From Azospira restricta (GTDB lineage: Bacteria; Pseudomonadota; Gammaproteobacteria; Burkholderiales; Rhodocyclaceae): a DNA stretch of 64,000 nt. Shown here piece after piece: positions 8,865-17,732 of the stretch. The position numbers and the translations under genes were made by a program. Position 1 is the first letter of the stretch. Every line of letters starts with the position of its first letter. The notes below the pieces were generated by a model. It had not been told where the DNA came from. It did not search any database and saw nothing but the letters and a program-made list of their open reading frames with translations. The stretch spans positions 1,497,501 through 1,561,500 of the forward strand of contig NZ_CP064781.1 of assembly GCF_016858125.1 (NCBI RefSeq), given 5' to 3'.

Positions 8865-10490
8865 ATGGCGGATGAACAGCTGCGCGGTGCGGGACTCGCG
8901 CTGCGCTTCGACCCCGAGGCAAGAGCACTGATCGCGACCGTCGAACCGGTCGCCGCGTCGGCGCCGATCGACGAGTCCTGGCTGCGCGCGCGCATCGCCG
9001 AGCTTGGCCACGCGGGGCTGCGCTACCTGCCGGCGGCGGCCACCGTGCTGCTCGGCAAGTACAACTCCGGCGCGCCGGTGGCGGCGCTGCGGCTCGCCGA
9101 ATGCGTGGACGCCGCCTTCACCGTGAGCCTCGTCCCGGACGGGCTTTCCGCAATGCTCGACATCACGCCGGCGCAGGGCGGCGACCCGGTGGATGCTGCC
9201 GCCGTACTGGCCGAGCTGGCCGCCAAGGGCGTCAGCAGCGGCATCGACGAGGACGCGATCCGCCAAGCGGCGGCCGCCGGTGCAGCGACCGGCGTCGTCG
9301 TCGCCCGTGGCCGGCCGCCGGTGCATGGCGAGGACGCTCGCTTCGAGCGCCTGCTGCCGGATGCCCGCGACCGCTCGCCGAAGGTGGACGAATCGGGGCG
9401 CATCGACTACCGCGACCTCGGCGACATTGCCGTCGTCCATCCCGGCGAGCGGCTGATGCTGCGCCATCCGGCCACCGACGGCATCCCCGGGATGACCCTG
9501 CTCGGCGTGCCGATGGCGGCGCGGCCGGGCAAGGAGGCGCTGTTCGCCGGCAACCTTTCCGGTGTCAGCGTCGATCCCGGCAACCCCAACCTGCTGCTCG
9601 CCGCGATCGTCGGCCAGCCGGTGCAGGTCGCCGCCGGCATGATCGTCGAGCCGGTCTACTCGGTCGGCGAGGTCGGCACCGCCAGTGGCAACATCAGCTT
9701 TGACGGCAGCGTCGTGATCAAGGGCGACGTCGCCGCCGGCATGAGCGTGCGCGCCAGCGGCGACATCGAGGTCGGCGGCATGGTCGAGGCGGCGACGCTG
9801 GAGGCCGGCGGCAGCATCGTCATCAAGGGCGGCGTCGTTGGCAACCTCGGCCGCAAGGAAGGCGGCGAGCAGCACCTGCGCTGCGGCGGCTCCTTCCACG
9901 CCGCCTACGCGCAGCAGGCGAAGATCGAGGCCGGCGACAGCATCTTCATCGACGACACCGCGATGCAGTGCGAGCTGACCGCGGTGAACCACATCCTGGT
10001 CGGCGGCAAGCGCCGCGGCCACATCATCGGCGGCAAGGCGCAGGCGACGCTGTCGATCAAGGGCAAGGTGCTCGGCTCGCCGAATCGCGTCGCGACGCGC
10101 TTCGAGATCGGCGTCGACCCGAACCTGCACAAGCTTGCGCAGGAAAAGGCCAAGCTGCGCGACGGCAAGGAGACGCAGCTGCTCGAGATCAGCAAGCTGC
10201 TCGATTTCGCGCGTCAGAACCCGCAGCGGATCCGGCCGGAGATGCTGGAGAAGGCACGCGGCACCGCCGCCGTGCTCGCCGACGAGATCGCCGCGATCCG
10301 CGAGGAGGAGCAGGCGCTGGAGCGGAAGATCGAGCTCGCGCAGCAATCGCGCGTGATCGCCGAGGAGGCGATTTACGAGGGCGTCGACGTCTATCTGGGC
10401 AACCAGCGCTACCGCGTCGCCGGCGAACACGGCGCCGGTTCGATCGGCCTCGGCAAGGGCGGCCTCGGCCTGCTCGCCGACGAGGGCTGA
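8865..10490 (+). CDS. FapA family protein (DUF342)
   Basis: A 541-residue cytoplasmic protein of the FapA/DUF342 family. The N-terminal part is alpha/beta. The middle part (about 255-420) is a right-handed beta-solenoid of short GG/GD-containing repeats (ISFDGSVVIKGDVAAGMSV). The C-terminal part contains a long charged coiled coil (LAQEKAKLRDG to RKIELAQQS). Family members are linked to polymer-forming or polysaccharide-related envelope functions, but no activity is firmly established. The second ATG at 8865 is chosen because GGAGG sits seven bases upstream; the ATG at 8859 overlaps that site. Confidence 0.85.
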   Translation: MADEQLRGAGLALRFDPEARALIATVEPVAASAPIDESWLRARIAELGHAGLRYLPAAATVLLGKYNSGAPVAALRLAECVDAAFTVSLVPDGLSAMLDITPAQGGDPVDAAAVLAELAAKGVSSGIDEDAIRQAAAAGAATGVVVARGRPPVHGEDARFERLLPDARDRSPKVDESGRIDYRDLGDIAVVHPGERLMLRHPATDGIPGMTLLGVPMAARPGKEALFAGNLSGVSVDPGNPNLLLAAIVGQPVQVAAGMIVEPVYSVGEVGTASGNISFDGSVVIKGDVAAGMSVRASGDIEVGGMVEAATLEAGGSIVIKGGVVGNLGRKEGGEQHLRCGGSFHAAYAQQAKIEAGDSIFIDDTAMQCELTAVNHILVGGKRRGHIIGGKAQATLSIKGKVLGSPNRVATRFEIGVDPNLHKLAQEKAKLRDGKETQLLEISKLLDFARQNPQRIRPEMLEKARGTAAVLADEIAAIREEEQALERKIELAQQSRVIAEEAIYEGVDVYLGNQRYRVAGEHGAGSIGLGKGGLGLLADEG

Positions 10491-10499
10491 GGTCGGCGC

Positions 10500-10826
10500 T
10501 CAGCCGATGTCGACCGTCGAGTCGCAGCCGGCGCCGGCGGCGATCCAGCGCGCGAACAGGCGGGCGGCGAACCGGTCGGCCGCGCGCGGCAGCCAGCGCA
10601 GATGGCGCGCCGGGGCGCAGAGCAGGCCGCAGCGGTAGCGCGCCTCTGCCGCCTGCCAGATGAGCGCCGGGCAGGGGCCGTGCCGCTGCCGGAACAGCAG
10701 CATGCCGACCGGGCACGGCTCGGCCGCGCAGCAGACGCCGCAGCCGTTGCACGGCGCACCGACGGCCGGTTTCGCCGGCGCCGCCCGCTGCAGATGGACG
10801 ACTTGCAGGTGCCGCGCGTCGCTCAT
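10500..10826 (-). CDS. YkgJ-like cysteine-cluster protein
   Basis: A 108-residue protein with the cysteine cluster CNGCGVCC followed by CPVG, then CP and CGLLCAP, like the zinc/iron-chelating YkgJ (UPF0153) group. There is no signal peptide. It is the last gene of the export operon, five bases after the permease, so co-transcription is likely. Its role there is unknown. The protein retains at least eight cysteines able to bind metal. Confidence 0.75.
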   Translation of the reverse strand: MSDARHLQVVHLQRAAPAKPAVGAPCNGCGVCCAAEPCPVGMLLFRQRHGPCPALIWQAAEARYRCGLLCAPARHLRWLPRAADRFAARLFARWIAAGAGCDSTVDIG

Positions 10827-10830
10827 CGCC

Positions 10831-12036
10831 TCACTCCGCGCGCAGCGCCTCGACCGGGTCCAGCCGCGCCGCGCGCCGCGCCGGCAGCACGCCGGCGGCG
10901 AGGCCGATGGCGACCGCCACCGCCTCCGCCAGCAGAACGAAGCTGAGCGGCGTATGCACCGGCAGTTCCGGCACCGCCAGGTGGATGATCTGCGCCAGGC
11001 CGATGCCGAGCGCGAGGCCGAGCAGGCCGCCGAGCGCGGAGAGCGCCACCGCCTCGCCGAGGAACAGGCCGAGGATGGTCCGCCGCGGCGCGCCGAGCGC
11101 GACCAGCAGGCCGATCTCGCCGGTGCGCTCGCTGACGGCGATGGTCATGATGGTGACGATGCCGACGCCGCCGACCAAGAGCGAGATGCTGCCGAGCGCG
11201 CCGACCGCCATGGTCAGGATGTCGAGGATCTTGGAGAGCGTCTTCAGCATGTCCTCCTGCGTCGTGATCGTGAAGTCCTCGCGGCCGTGGCGTGCCGTCA
11301 GCGTCGCCTTGATCGCCGAACTCACCTGCGCCGCCGGCACGCCTTCGGCGTAGGAGACGTGGATCTCCATCAGCCCGTCGCGGTTGAACAGCTCGAGCGC
11401 GCGCGCCGCCGGAATGTAGGCGGTGTCGTCGAGGTCGATGCCGAGGAACTGCCCCTTGCTCTCGAGCACGCCGACGATGCGGAACTGGTTGCTGCCGATG
11501 CGCAGCTTGGCGCCGAGCGGGTTGGCGCTGCCGAACAGCTCCTCCTTCAGCTTCGAGCCGAGGACGACGAAGGCGCGCGCGCTCTCCAGATCCTCCGCCG
11601 GCAGGAACTGGCCGCTCTTCACCTTGATGTTGAACACCTGCGCCATCGCCGCGCTGACGCCGTAGGCCGTCGTCCGCCGCAGGCGGCCGTTGGCGCTGAC
11701 CTCGGTGTTGCCCCAGATCGTCGGCGTCACCGCGGCGACCTGCGGCAGCCGTTCCAGGCTCTGCGCATCGGCCAGCGTCAGCGGCCGCACCGAGGTCGGG
11801 ATGCCGGAGGGGTGCGGCCCGGCGGTCTTGGTCTTGCCCGGGCCGACGGCGATGACATTGGTGCCGAACTGTGTGAACTCGGCGAGCACGAAGCGGTGGA
11901 TGCCCTCGCCGATCGAGGTCAGCAGGATCACCGCGGCGATGCCGACGGCGATGCCGAGCAGCGTCAGGAAGGAGCGCAGGCGGTGCGCGGTGATCGCGCG
12001 CAGCGCCAGTTGCAGGGAATCGGCCGGGCGGATCAC
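10831..12036 (-). CDS. ABC transporter permease, MacB-type (second)
   Basis: A 401-residue inner-membrane protein with the MacB/FtsX architecture. One N-terminal helix (about 20-40) is followed by a large periplasmic domain, then three C-terminal helices from about 270 with ERTGEIGLLVALGAPRR between them. The GTG at 12036 is chosen since it begins seven bases after the stop of the preceding permease and gives a length matching its paralogue. The C-terminal PARRAARLDPVEALR is the usual family ending. It probably pairs with the neighbouring permease as a heterodimer. Confidence 0.87.
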   Translation of the reverse strand: MIRPADSLQLALRAITAHRLRSFLTLLGIAVGIAAVILLTSIGEGIHRFVLAEFTQFGTNVIAVGPGKTKTAGPHPSGIPTSVRPLTLADAQSLERLPQVAAVTPTIWGNTEVSANGRLRRTTAYGVSAAMAQVFNIKVKSGQFLPAEDLESARAFVVLGSKLKEELFGSANPLGAKLRIGSNQFRIVGVLESKGQFLGIDLDDTAYIPAARALELFNRDGLMEIHVSYAEGVPAAQVSSAIKATLTARHGREDFTITTQEDMLKTLSKILDILTMAVGALGSISLLVGGVGIVTIMTIAVSERTGEIGLLVALGAPRRTILGLFLGEAVALSALGGLLGLALGIGLAQIIHLAVPELPVHTPLSFVLLAEAVAVAIGLAAGVLPARRAARLDPVEALRAE

Positions 12037-12043
12037 GACGCGC

Positions 12044-13252
12044 TCACCGTTTCGACAGCGCCCGCACCGGGTCCATGCGCGCCGCACGGCGCGCCGGCAG
12101 CACGCCGAAGAGCAGCCCGGTGACGAGCGCCGTCGCCAGCCCGGCGACCACCGCCCAGGCCGGCGGCCAGGCCGGGAAGGCCGGGTAGAGGTGACGGATC
12201 AGCGCCGCGCCGGCGTGACCGAGCAGGTAGCCGAAGAGGGCGCCGGCGAGCGAGAGCATGCCGGCCTCGGTCAGGAAGGCGAGGCGGATGGTGCCGCCGG
12301 TGGCGCCGAGCGCCTTCAGCAGGCCGATCTCGGCGGTGCGCTGGGTCACCGAGACGAGCATCACGTTCATCACCAGGATGCCGGCCACCGCCAGGCTGAT
12401 CGCGGCGATGCCGGCGACGCCCAGCGTCAGCGCGCCGAGCAGGCGGTCGAAGGTGGCCAGCACCGCATCCTGGGTGATCACCGTGACGTCCAGTTCGTCG
12501 TCGTGGCGGAGCCTGACGATCTCCTCGACCTGCGCCTTCGCCGGCGCGATCGCCTCGCGCCCGGTCGCCTCGACCAGCACGCGGAACAGCGTGTTGCTGT
12601 TGAACATCGCCTGCGCCAGCGCCACCGGCACGATCACCAGTTCGTCGGTGTTCATCCCCAGCCCCTGGCCGCTCGACGCGAGCACGCCGACGACGCGGAA
12701 GCGGCGGTCGCCGACGCGCACCAGCCGGCCCAGCGCCGGCTCGCTGCCGAACATCTCGTCGCGGATCTTGGCCCCGATCACCGCCTCGCTGGCGCCGCGC
12801 CGCCAGTCGCCGGCGGCCAGGAAGCGGCCCTGCGCCAGCGCCAGCCGGCGCACCTCGATGAACTCGGCGGTGGTGCCGGCGACCATCACCTCGCGCAGGC
12901 GGCCGCCGACGCTGATCTCCGAGGTGCCCACCGCCAGCGGCGCGACCCGGCGCACTGCGCGCGCCCGCTGCAGCGCCTCGGCGTCGTCGACGGTCAGGTC
13001 GCGCGGCGTGCTGGTGATGGCGTTGCCGGGGTTGAAGCCGCCGGTCTGCGAGCGGCCGGGGAGGACGATCACCAGGTTGCTGCCGATCGCCGAGAACTCG
13101 TTGATCACATAGCGCCGCGCGCCGTCGCCGAGCGCGGTGAGTACGACCACGGCGGCGACGCCGATGGCCATCGCCAGCACCAGCAGCACGGTACGCAGCG
13201 GGTTGCCGGTGGCGGCGTCGCGCGCGAAGCGGAGCAGGTCAGGGGCGCGCAT
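12044..13252 (-). CDS. ABC transporter permease, MacB-type (first)
   Basis: A 402-residue paralogue of the next gene with the same layout: N-terminal helix ([22 protein letters not shown]), periplasmic core domain and three C-terminal helices. [15 protein letters not shown] marks the cytoplasmic coupling loop, and the protein ends [17 protein letters not shown]. The two permeases look like an old tandem duplication. Together with the ATPase and the HlyD-type adaptor they form a mechanotransmission exporter, with the substrate unknown. Confidence 0.88.
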   Translation of the reverse strand: MRAPDLLRFARDAATGNPLRTVLLVLAMAIGVAAVVVLTALGDGARRYVINEFSAIGSNLVIVLPGRSQTGGFNPGNAITSTPRDLTVDDAEALQRARAVRRVAPLAVGTSEISVGGRLREVMVAGTTAEFIEVRRLALAQGRFLAAGDWRRGASEAVIGAKIRDEMFGSEPALGRLVRVGDRRFRVVGVLASSGQGLGMNTDELVIVPVALAQAMFNSNTLFRVLVEATGREAIAPAKAQVEEIVRLRHDDELDVTVITQDAVLATFDRLLGALTLGVAGIAAISLAVAGILVMNVMLVSVTQRTAEIGLLKALGATGGTIRLAFLTEAGMLSLAGALFGYLLGHAGAALIRHLYPAFPAWPPAWAVVAGLATALVTGLLFGVLPARRAARMDPVRALSKR

Positions 13253-13273
13253 GGCGGAAGGGGCGCGTCCCGT

Positions 13274-13963
13274 TCAGGCCGCGGCCGAGTCGCGCTTGAG
13301 CGACCCGTCCTCCATCTGCAGCCGGCGCCGCGCGCGGCCGCCGAGCGCGGCGTCGTGGGTGACGACGATCAGCGTCACGCCCTGCGCATTGAGCTCCTCG
13401 AGCAGGCGCACGACCTCGTCGCCGGTGGCGCGGTCGAGGTTGCCGGTCGGCTCGTCGGCGAGGATCACCGCCGGCCGCATGATCGTCGCGCGGGCGATCG
13501 CGACGCGCTGGCGCTGGCCGCCGGAAAGCTCGTCCGGGCGGTGGCCGGCGCGGTCGGCGAGGCCGTAGTCCTTGAGCGCCTGCGCGACGCGCGCGGCGCG
13601 CTCGGCCGGCGGGATGCCGGCCAGCGTCATCGGCAGTGCGATGTTCTCGGCGGCGGTCAGCCGCGGCACCAGGTGGAAGCTCTGGAAGACGAAGCCGATC
13701 CGTTCGCTCCTGACGCGCGCCTGCTCCTCGGGCGACAGCGTCGTCACGTCGCGCCCCTCCAGCCGGTAGGTGCCGGCGTTGGGGCGGTCGAGCAGGCCGA
13801 CCAGGTTCAGCAGCGTCGACTTGCCGGAGCCCGACGGCCCCATCACCGCGACGTACTCGCCGGCGTCGATCTGCAGGTCGAGCCGGTGCAGCGCATGCAC
13901 CTCGCTGTCGCCGAGGTGGAAGACGCGCTCGATGCCGGCGAGCGCGATCAGCGGCGCCGCCAT
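13274..13963 (-). CDS. ABC transporter ATP-binding protein (MacB/LolD type)
   Basis: A 229-residue nucleotide-binding subunit with Walker [11 protein letters not shown]-loop [10 protein letters not shown], signature [14 protein letters not shown], Walker [12 protein letters not shown] and switch His in VVTHD. The sequence groups with the LolD/MacB-type exporters. The ATG overlaps the stop of the adaptor gene by one base (TGATG), so the operon order is adaptor, ATPase, permease, permease, cysteine-cluster protein. Confidence 0.94.
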   Translation of the reverse strand: MAAPLIALAGIERVFHLGDSEVHALHRLDLQIDAGEYVAVMGPSGSGKSTLLNLVGLLDRPNAGTYRLEGRDVTTLSPEEQARVRSERIGFVFQSFHLVPRLTAAENIALPMTLAGIPPAERAARVAQALKDYGLADRAGHRPDELSGGQRQRVAIARATIMRPAVILADEPTGNLDRATGDEVVRLLEELNAQGVTLIVVTHDAALGGRARRRLQMEDGSLKRDSAAA

Positions 13964-15129
13964 CACTTGCCGCCGTTCTTCTTCTCGTCGGCGACCCAGG
14001 CAGCACCGGCCTTGACGCCTTCGCGTTCGAGCGAGGTGACGACGCGCTCGCCGGCGGCGAGTCCGTCGACCACCTCGGTGTATTCCCAGTTCGACAGCCC
14101 GGTCTTCAGCTGCCGCTCGGCGAGCCGGCCGTCGCTGCCGGCGACCAGCACGCGGCCGCCTTCCTGCAGCGCCGAGGTCGGCACGCGCACGACGTTCTCG
14201 CGCACGGCGAGGATCACCTCGATGTCGGCGCTGTAGCCGACGAGCAGCTTGCCTGGCGCCTGCGGGTCGTCGAACAGCGCCTCGACGTCGACCGTGCGCG
14301 CCTGCTTCTCGACCGCCGAGACGTAGGGCGCGACGCGCTTCACCTTGCCCGGGAAGCTCCGCTTCGGCAGCGCGTCGAGGCTGATGCGCACCGGCTGGCC
14401 GGCGGCGATCTTCGGCGCGTCGACCTCGTCCATCGGCGCCTTGACGTAGAGGCAGGAGTCGTCGATCAGGTCGATCGCCGGCGGCGTCGGCACGCCGGGG
14501 GGCGACGGGGTGGAGTACTCGCCGACCTCGCCGACGATCTTGGCGACGGTGCCGTCGAAGGGCGCGTAGAGCACGGTGCGCCCCTGCTCGACGCGGGTCG
14601 CCTTGAGCCTGGCGTCGGCCGACGCGACCTCGGCCTTCGCCGCCGCGCAGCCGGCGTGCTTGGCGTCGGCCTCGGCGCGCGCCGCCTCCTCGCGCGAGCC
14701 GGAGACGAAGCCGCGCGCGCGCAGCGAGGCCTGGCGCTCGGCTTCCTTTGCCGCGTTGGCGGCCAGCGTGCACACCTCGTTCACCCGCCGCCGCGCCGTT
14801 TCCATCTGCGCGCCGGCGAGCGTCGCCTGCGCCTGCTGGTCGTCGTTCCACAGCTTCATCAGCAGCTGGCCCTTCTGTACGCGGTCGCCTTCCTTCACCG
14901 CCAGCAGCTCGATGCGGCCGCCGACGATGGTCGACAGCTTGGTGCGCTGGCAGGCCTCGACGGTGCCGGCGCGGGTGTTGGCGATGCTGGCCTCGACCTT
15001 GCCGCGGTCGATCTCGGCCAGCGCGACGGCCACCGGCTTCGGCCGGCCGGCCCACCAGACGGCGGCGGCGACGAGGGCGATCACGGCCAGCGCGAGCGGC
15101 AGGCGGCGGGTCAGGGTGCCGGGTTTCAT
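13963..15129 (-). CDS. HlyD/MacA-family periplasmic adaptor
   Basis: A 388-residue membrane-anchored adaptor that links the exporter to an outer-membrane channel. An N-terminal helix (LPLALAVIALVAAAVWWAG) is followed by a lipoyl/barrel half, a coiled-coil hairpin (about 100-190), the second lipoyl half (VLYAPFDGTVAKI) and a beta-barrel domain. Four cysteines occur at separated places (VEACQ, EVCT, HAGC, DDSC), which is unusual for a simple structural protein and may form disulfides. No outer-membrane TolC-type gene lies nearby. First gene of the five-gene operon. Confidence 0.9.
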   Translation of the reverse strand: MKPGTLTRRLPLALAVIALVAAAVWWAGRPKPVAVALAEIDRGKVEASIANTRAGTVEACQRTKLSTIVGGRIELLAVKEGDRVQKGQLLMKLWNDDQQAQATLAGAQMETARRRVNEVCTLAANAAKEAERQASLRARGFVSGSREEAARAEADAKHAGCAAAKAEVASADARLKATRVEQGRTVLYAPFDGTVAKIVGEVGEYSTPSPPGVPTPPAIDLIDDSCLYVKAPMDEVDAPKIAAGQPVRISLDALPKRSFPGKVKRVAPYVSAVEKQARTVDVEALFDDPQAPGKLLVGYSADIEVILAVRENVVRVPTSALQEGGRVLVAGSDGRLAERQLKTGLSNWEYTEVVDGLAAGERVVTSLEREGVKAGAAWVADEKKNGGK

Positions 15130-15265
15130 CGGGTCGGTCTTTCCGCGGGTCGATTAGCGAACGGCGATATTGTCGCACCGGAGCGCGCCGCGTGGGGTGC
15201 CGTCGTCATGGCGGCCGCGCCGCCGGGGGCTGCGCGCGGCCGGCACAGCGCCCCGGGCGCGGCGC

Positions 15266-16081
15266 TCAGCGGAAGCGGTTGATCGCGTCGCGCGTTTCGG
15301 CGGCGACGCGGCGCGCCGCGTCGGCGAAGTTCTCGTCCTTGCCGGCGTAGAGGATGGCGCGCGAGGAATTGATCATCAGCCCGCTGCCGGCGGCGCTGCG
15401 GCCGGCCTTCACCGTCGCCTCGATGTCGCCGCCCTGGGCGCCGATGCCCGGCACCAGCAGCGGCATGTCGCCGGTCAGCGCGCGCACGCGGGCGATCTCG
15501 GCGGGGAAGGTGGCGCCGACCACCAGCGCGCACTGGCCGTTGCCGTTCCACTCCTCGGCCACCAGCCGGGCGACGTGCTCGTAGAGCTTGACGCCGCCGC
15601 CGACGTCGAGGAACTGCAGGTCGCTGCCGCCGGGGTTCGAAGTGCGGCAGAGCAGGATCACGCCCTTGTTCCTGTAGGCGAGGTAGGGCTCGACCGAGTC
15701 GCGGCCCATGTACGGGTTGGCGGTGACGGCGTCGGCGCCGTAGCGCTCGAAGGCCTCGACCGCGTACTGCTCGGCGGTGCTGCCGATGTCGCCGCGCTTG
15801 GCGTCGAGGATCACCGGGATGCCGGGGTGGGTGATGCGGATGTGCGCGATCAGCGCCTCCAGCTGGTCCTCGGCGCGGCGCGCGGCGAAGTAGGCGATCT
15901 GCGGCTTGAAGCAGCAGGCAAGGTCGGCGGTGGCGTCGACGATGCTGCGGCAGAACTCGAAGATCGCGTCGTTGCGCCCCTGCAGGTGCACCGGGAACTT
16001 GGCCGGGTCGGGGTCGAGTCCGACGCAGAGCAGGGAGTCGTTGCGCGTCCACGCAGCCTGGAGTGATTCGATGAAAGTCAT
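15266..16081 (-). CDS. pyrF: Orotidine-5'-phosphate decarboxylase
   Basis: A 271-residue type-2 OMP decarboxylase catalysing the last step of UMP synthesis. The catalytic DAKRGD tetrad segment is at residues 93-98 and the phosphate-binding end PGIGAQGGD is present. The longer form and the [12 protein letters not shown] opening are typical of the subgroup found in betaproteobacteria and mycobacteria. Start ATG 16081 has AAGGACGG just upstream and overlaps the stop of the preceding small gene (ATGA). Confidence 0.95.
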   Translation of the reverse strand: MTFIESLQAAWTRNDSLLCVGLDPDPAKFPVHLQGRNDAIFEFCRSIVDATADLACCFKPQIAYFAARRAEDQLEALIAHIRITHPGIPVILDAKRGDIGSTAEQYAVEAFERYGADAVTANPYMGRDSVEPYLAYRNKGVILLCRTSNPGGSDLQFLDVGGGVKLYEHVARLVAEEWNGNGQCALVVGATFPAEIARVRALTGDMPLLVPGIGAQGGDIEATVKAGRSAAGSGLMINSSRAILYAGKDENFADAARRVAAETRDAINRFR

Positions 16082-16278
16082 GGTCCGTCCTTGGTCTTGT
16101 TGTCGCCGGCGGCGGTCGGGCGTGCCCGTTTCTCGTGGAAGCGGGCGTTCTTGTCCTCGTTCGCGAAGCGGAAGCGGCCGGCCAGCGTGCAGCCCTTCAT
16201 GCCCGGGTCGCACGGCAGGTCGTTCACCTTCGTGCAGCGGTCATTCACTTCGTGGGGGCAGCCCCAGCCTCCGGCCAT
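16078..16278 (-). CDS. Small cysteine protein coupled to pyrF
   Basis: A 66-residue basic protein with four cysteines ([19 protein letters not shown]) and a charged C-terminal half rich in Arg, Lys and Asn. It has no signal peptide or membrane segment. The stop overlaps the pyrF start by four bases, so translation is coupled. I recall similar small proteins next to pyrF in other betaproteobacteria, but cannot search to confirm. The cysteine spacing suggests a small zinc site. Function unknown. Confidence 0.68.
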   Translation of the reverse strand: MAGGWGCPHEVNDRCTKVNDLPCDPGMKGCTLAGRFRFANEDKNARFHEKRARPTAAGDNKTKDGP

Positions 16279-16334
16279 CGCCTTCGTCCGAACGGTAAAA
16301 ACGCCATTTTCGCATGCCGGCGTCCCGGCCGGCG

Positions 16335-17504
16335 TCAGGTGCGCTGCGCGAGCACCAGGTAGCCCTGCACTTTGTCCTGCGCGTCGAGCAGCAGCGAGGC
16401 CTGTAGGTCGATGCCGGCCACCGTGCGCTGGAGCGCGCCGGCGGCGAGCGCCGCTTCGGCGAGCTCGCCGTCCACCTCGCGCCAGCCGAGCAGGCGGAGG
16501 ATACCGCGCAGGTCCTGGCCGCCGATGTCGGCGACGCGCAGGCCGAGCACGTCGGCGACCGCCGGCGTCGCGTAGGAGATGCGGTAGCTGAGGTCGGCGG
16601 CGAGCAGCGCGGTGCCGGTCGCCGAGCGCAGGATGTTGGTCAGCAGCAGCTTTTCGTCGATCGCCAGCGCCGCTTGCTTCAGCTCGTGCGCCTGCTTCTC
16701 GACGATCTCCTTGAGGTAGCCGACGTAGCCGCCCTCCAGCCCGAGCACGATGTCGTGGTGCGTGAGCAGGCCGCAGACGGCGCCGCGATCGTCGACCACC
16801 ACCAGGCGGCGGATGCGCGCCTCGGCCATCGATTTCACCGCCTCGTGCAGCAGCCCGCCGGGCCGTACCGTGCGCACCGGCGTGCACATCGTCTCGGCCA
16901 GCGTCAGCCGCTCCGGGGCCGAGTGCTGGTTGCACAGGCGGACCACGTCGCGCTCGGTCAGCACGCCGATCGGCGCGCCCGCCGCATCGACGACGACGAC
17001 GCAGCTCTGGCGCTCGGCCAGCATCTGCGCCGCCGCGTTGCCGACCGTCGCCGTCGGCGGCAGGCGGCCGATGCGGGTGCTCATGACGCCGCCGATGTCC
17101 TTGAAGGTCATGAAGTACTCGATGCCGAAGTCGCGCATCAGGTCGCCCTCGCTGGCGACGCCGACGATGCGCCCGGCGTCGTCGGTCACCGCCAGGTGGC
17201 GGATGCCGCTGCCGACCATGCGGTGGTAGGCGTCGATGCACAGCGTGCGGTCGGTGACGGTGATCACCGGCGACTGCATCAGGTCGGCGCAGCTCCTTTG
17301 CTTGACGTCGCCGCCGTGGTGCACGGCGCGCACGATGTCGCGCTCGGTGATGATGCCGAGGATCAGCTCGCCCTCGGTGACCAGTACCGAGCTCACCGCC
17401 CGGTGCTGCATCAGCGCCAGCGTCGCCTCGACCGTCTCCTCGGGGCCGACCTGCCAGACCGTGCTGCTCATCACGGCCGAAATCAGTTTGCTGTTGGTGT
17501 CCAT
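16335..17504 (-). CDS. Four-CBS-domain protein with C-terminal PAS
   Basis: A 389-residue cytoplasmic protein with four tandem CBS repeats, visible as repeated units ending in GIITERDIVRA, GVASEGDLMRD, GVLTERDVVRL and GLLTHHDIVLG. After them comes a helix linker (EIVEKQAHELKQAAL) and a PAS-like domain (SYRISYATPAVADVLG). The pairs of CBS repeats usually bind adenine nucleotides. The PAS part could pass a signal, but there is no catalytic output. Start ATG 17504 has AAGGA seven bases upstream. No catalytic partner is adjacent; the divergent c-di-GMP gene starts 228 bases away. Confidence 0.85.
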   Translation of the reverse strand: MDTNSKLISAVMSSTVWQVGPEETVEATLALMQHRAVSSVLVTEGELILGIITERDIVRAVHHGGDVKQRSCADLMQSPVITVTDRTLCIDAYHRMVGSGIRHLAVTDDAGRIVGVASEGDLMRDFGIEYFMTFKDIGGVMSTRIGRLPPTATVGNAAAQMLAERQSCVVVVDAAGAPIGVLTERDVVRLCNQHSAPERLTLAETMCTPVRTVRPGGLLHEAVKSMAEARIRRLVVVDDRGAVCGLLTHHDIVLGLEGGYVGYLKEIVEKQAHELKQAALAIDEKLLLTNILRSATGTALLAADLSYRISYATPAVADVLGLRVADIGGQDLRGILRLLGWREVDGELAEAALAAGALQRTVAGIDLQASLLLDAQDKVQGYLVLAQRT

Positions 17505-17608
17505 GTCGTTTTCCTTGTCGGGCCGCGCGGCCCTCGCGCCGGGGATTCTAATCCGCCCGCGCGGCCGCGGCCATGCCGCGCCCTCGCCCGGCGCCATGGC
17601 TTCGGCCG

Positions 17609-17614
17609 TATAAT
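17609..17614 (+). promoter_or_regulatory. Candidate -10 element for the GGDEF/EAL gene
   Basis: A perfect TATAAT hexamer lies 119 bases before the start codon of the downstream signalling gene. No good -35 hexamer is found 16-18 bases upstream, so an activator or another sigma factor contact would be needed. Weak evidence. Confidence 0.35.
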
Positions 17615-17641
17615 GCGTACGGCATCAATCGGCGCCGCCGT

Positions 17642-17655
17642 ATGACCCAGATCAA
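17642..17655 (+). promoter_or_regulatory. FNR-like half-conserved site
   Basis: The 14-mer ATGAC-CCAG-ATCAA has one perfect FNR/ANR half site (ATCAA) and a three-of-five match in the other (TTGAT expected). It lies 77 bases upstream of the GGDEF/EAL start and downstream of the candidate TATAAT. It would therefore act as a repressor site if that promoter is used. It may be chance. Confidence 0.3.
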
Positions 17656-17732
17656 AGCCCGGCCTCCCCCCACCGGCTTACGATCCCACGGTCGCCGGCA
17701 GTGGCGTCCACACGGCGACTCCAGGGGGGCTT

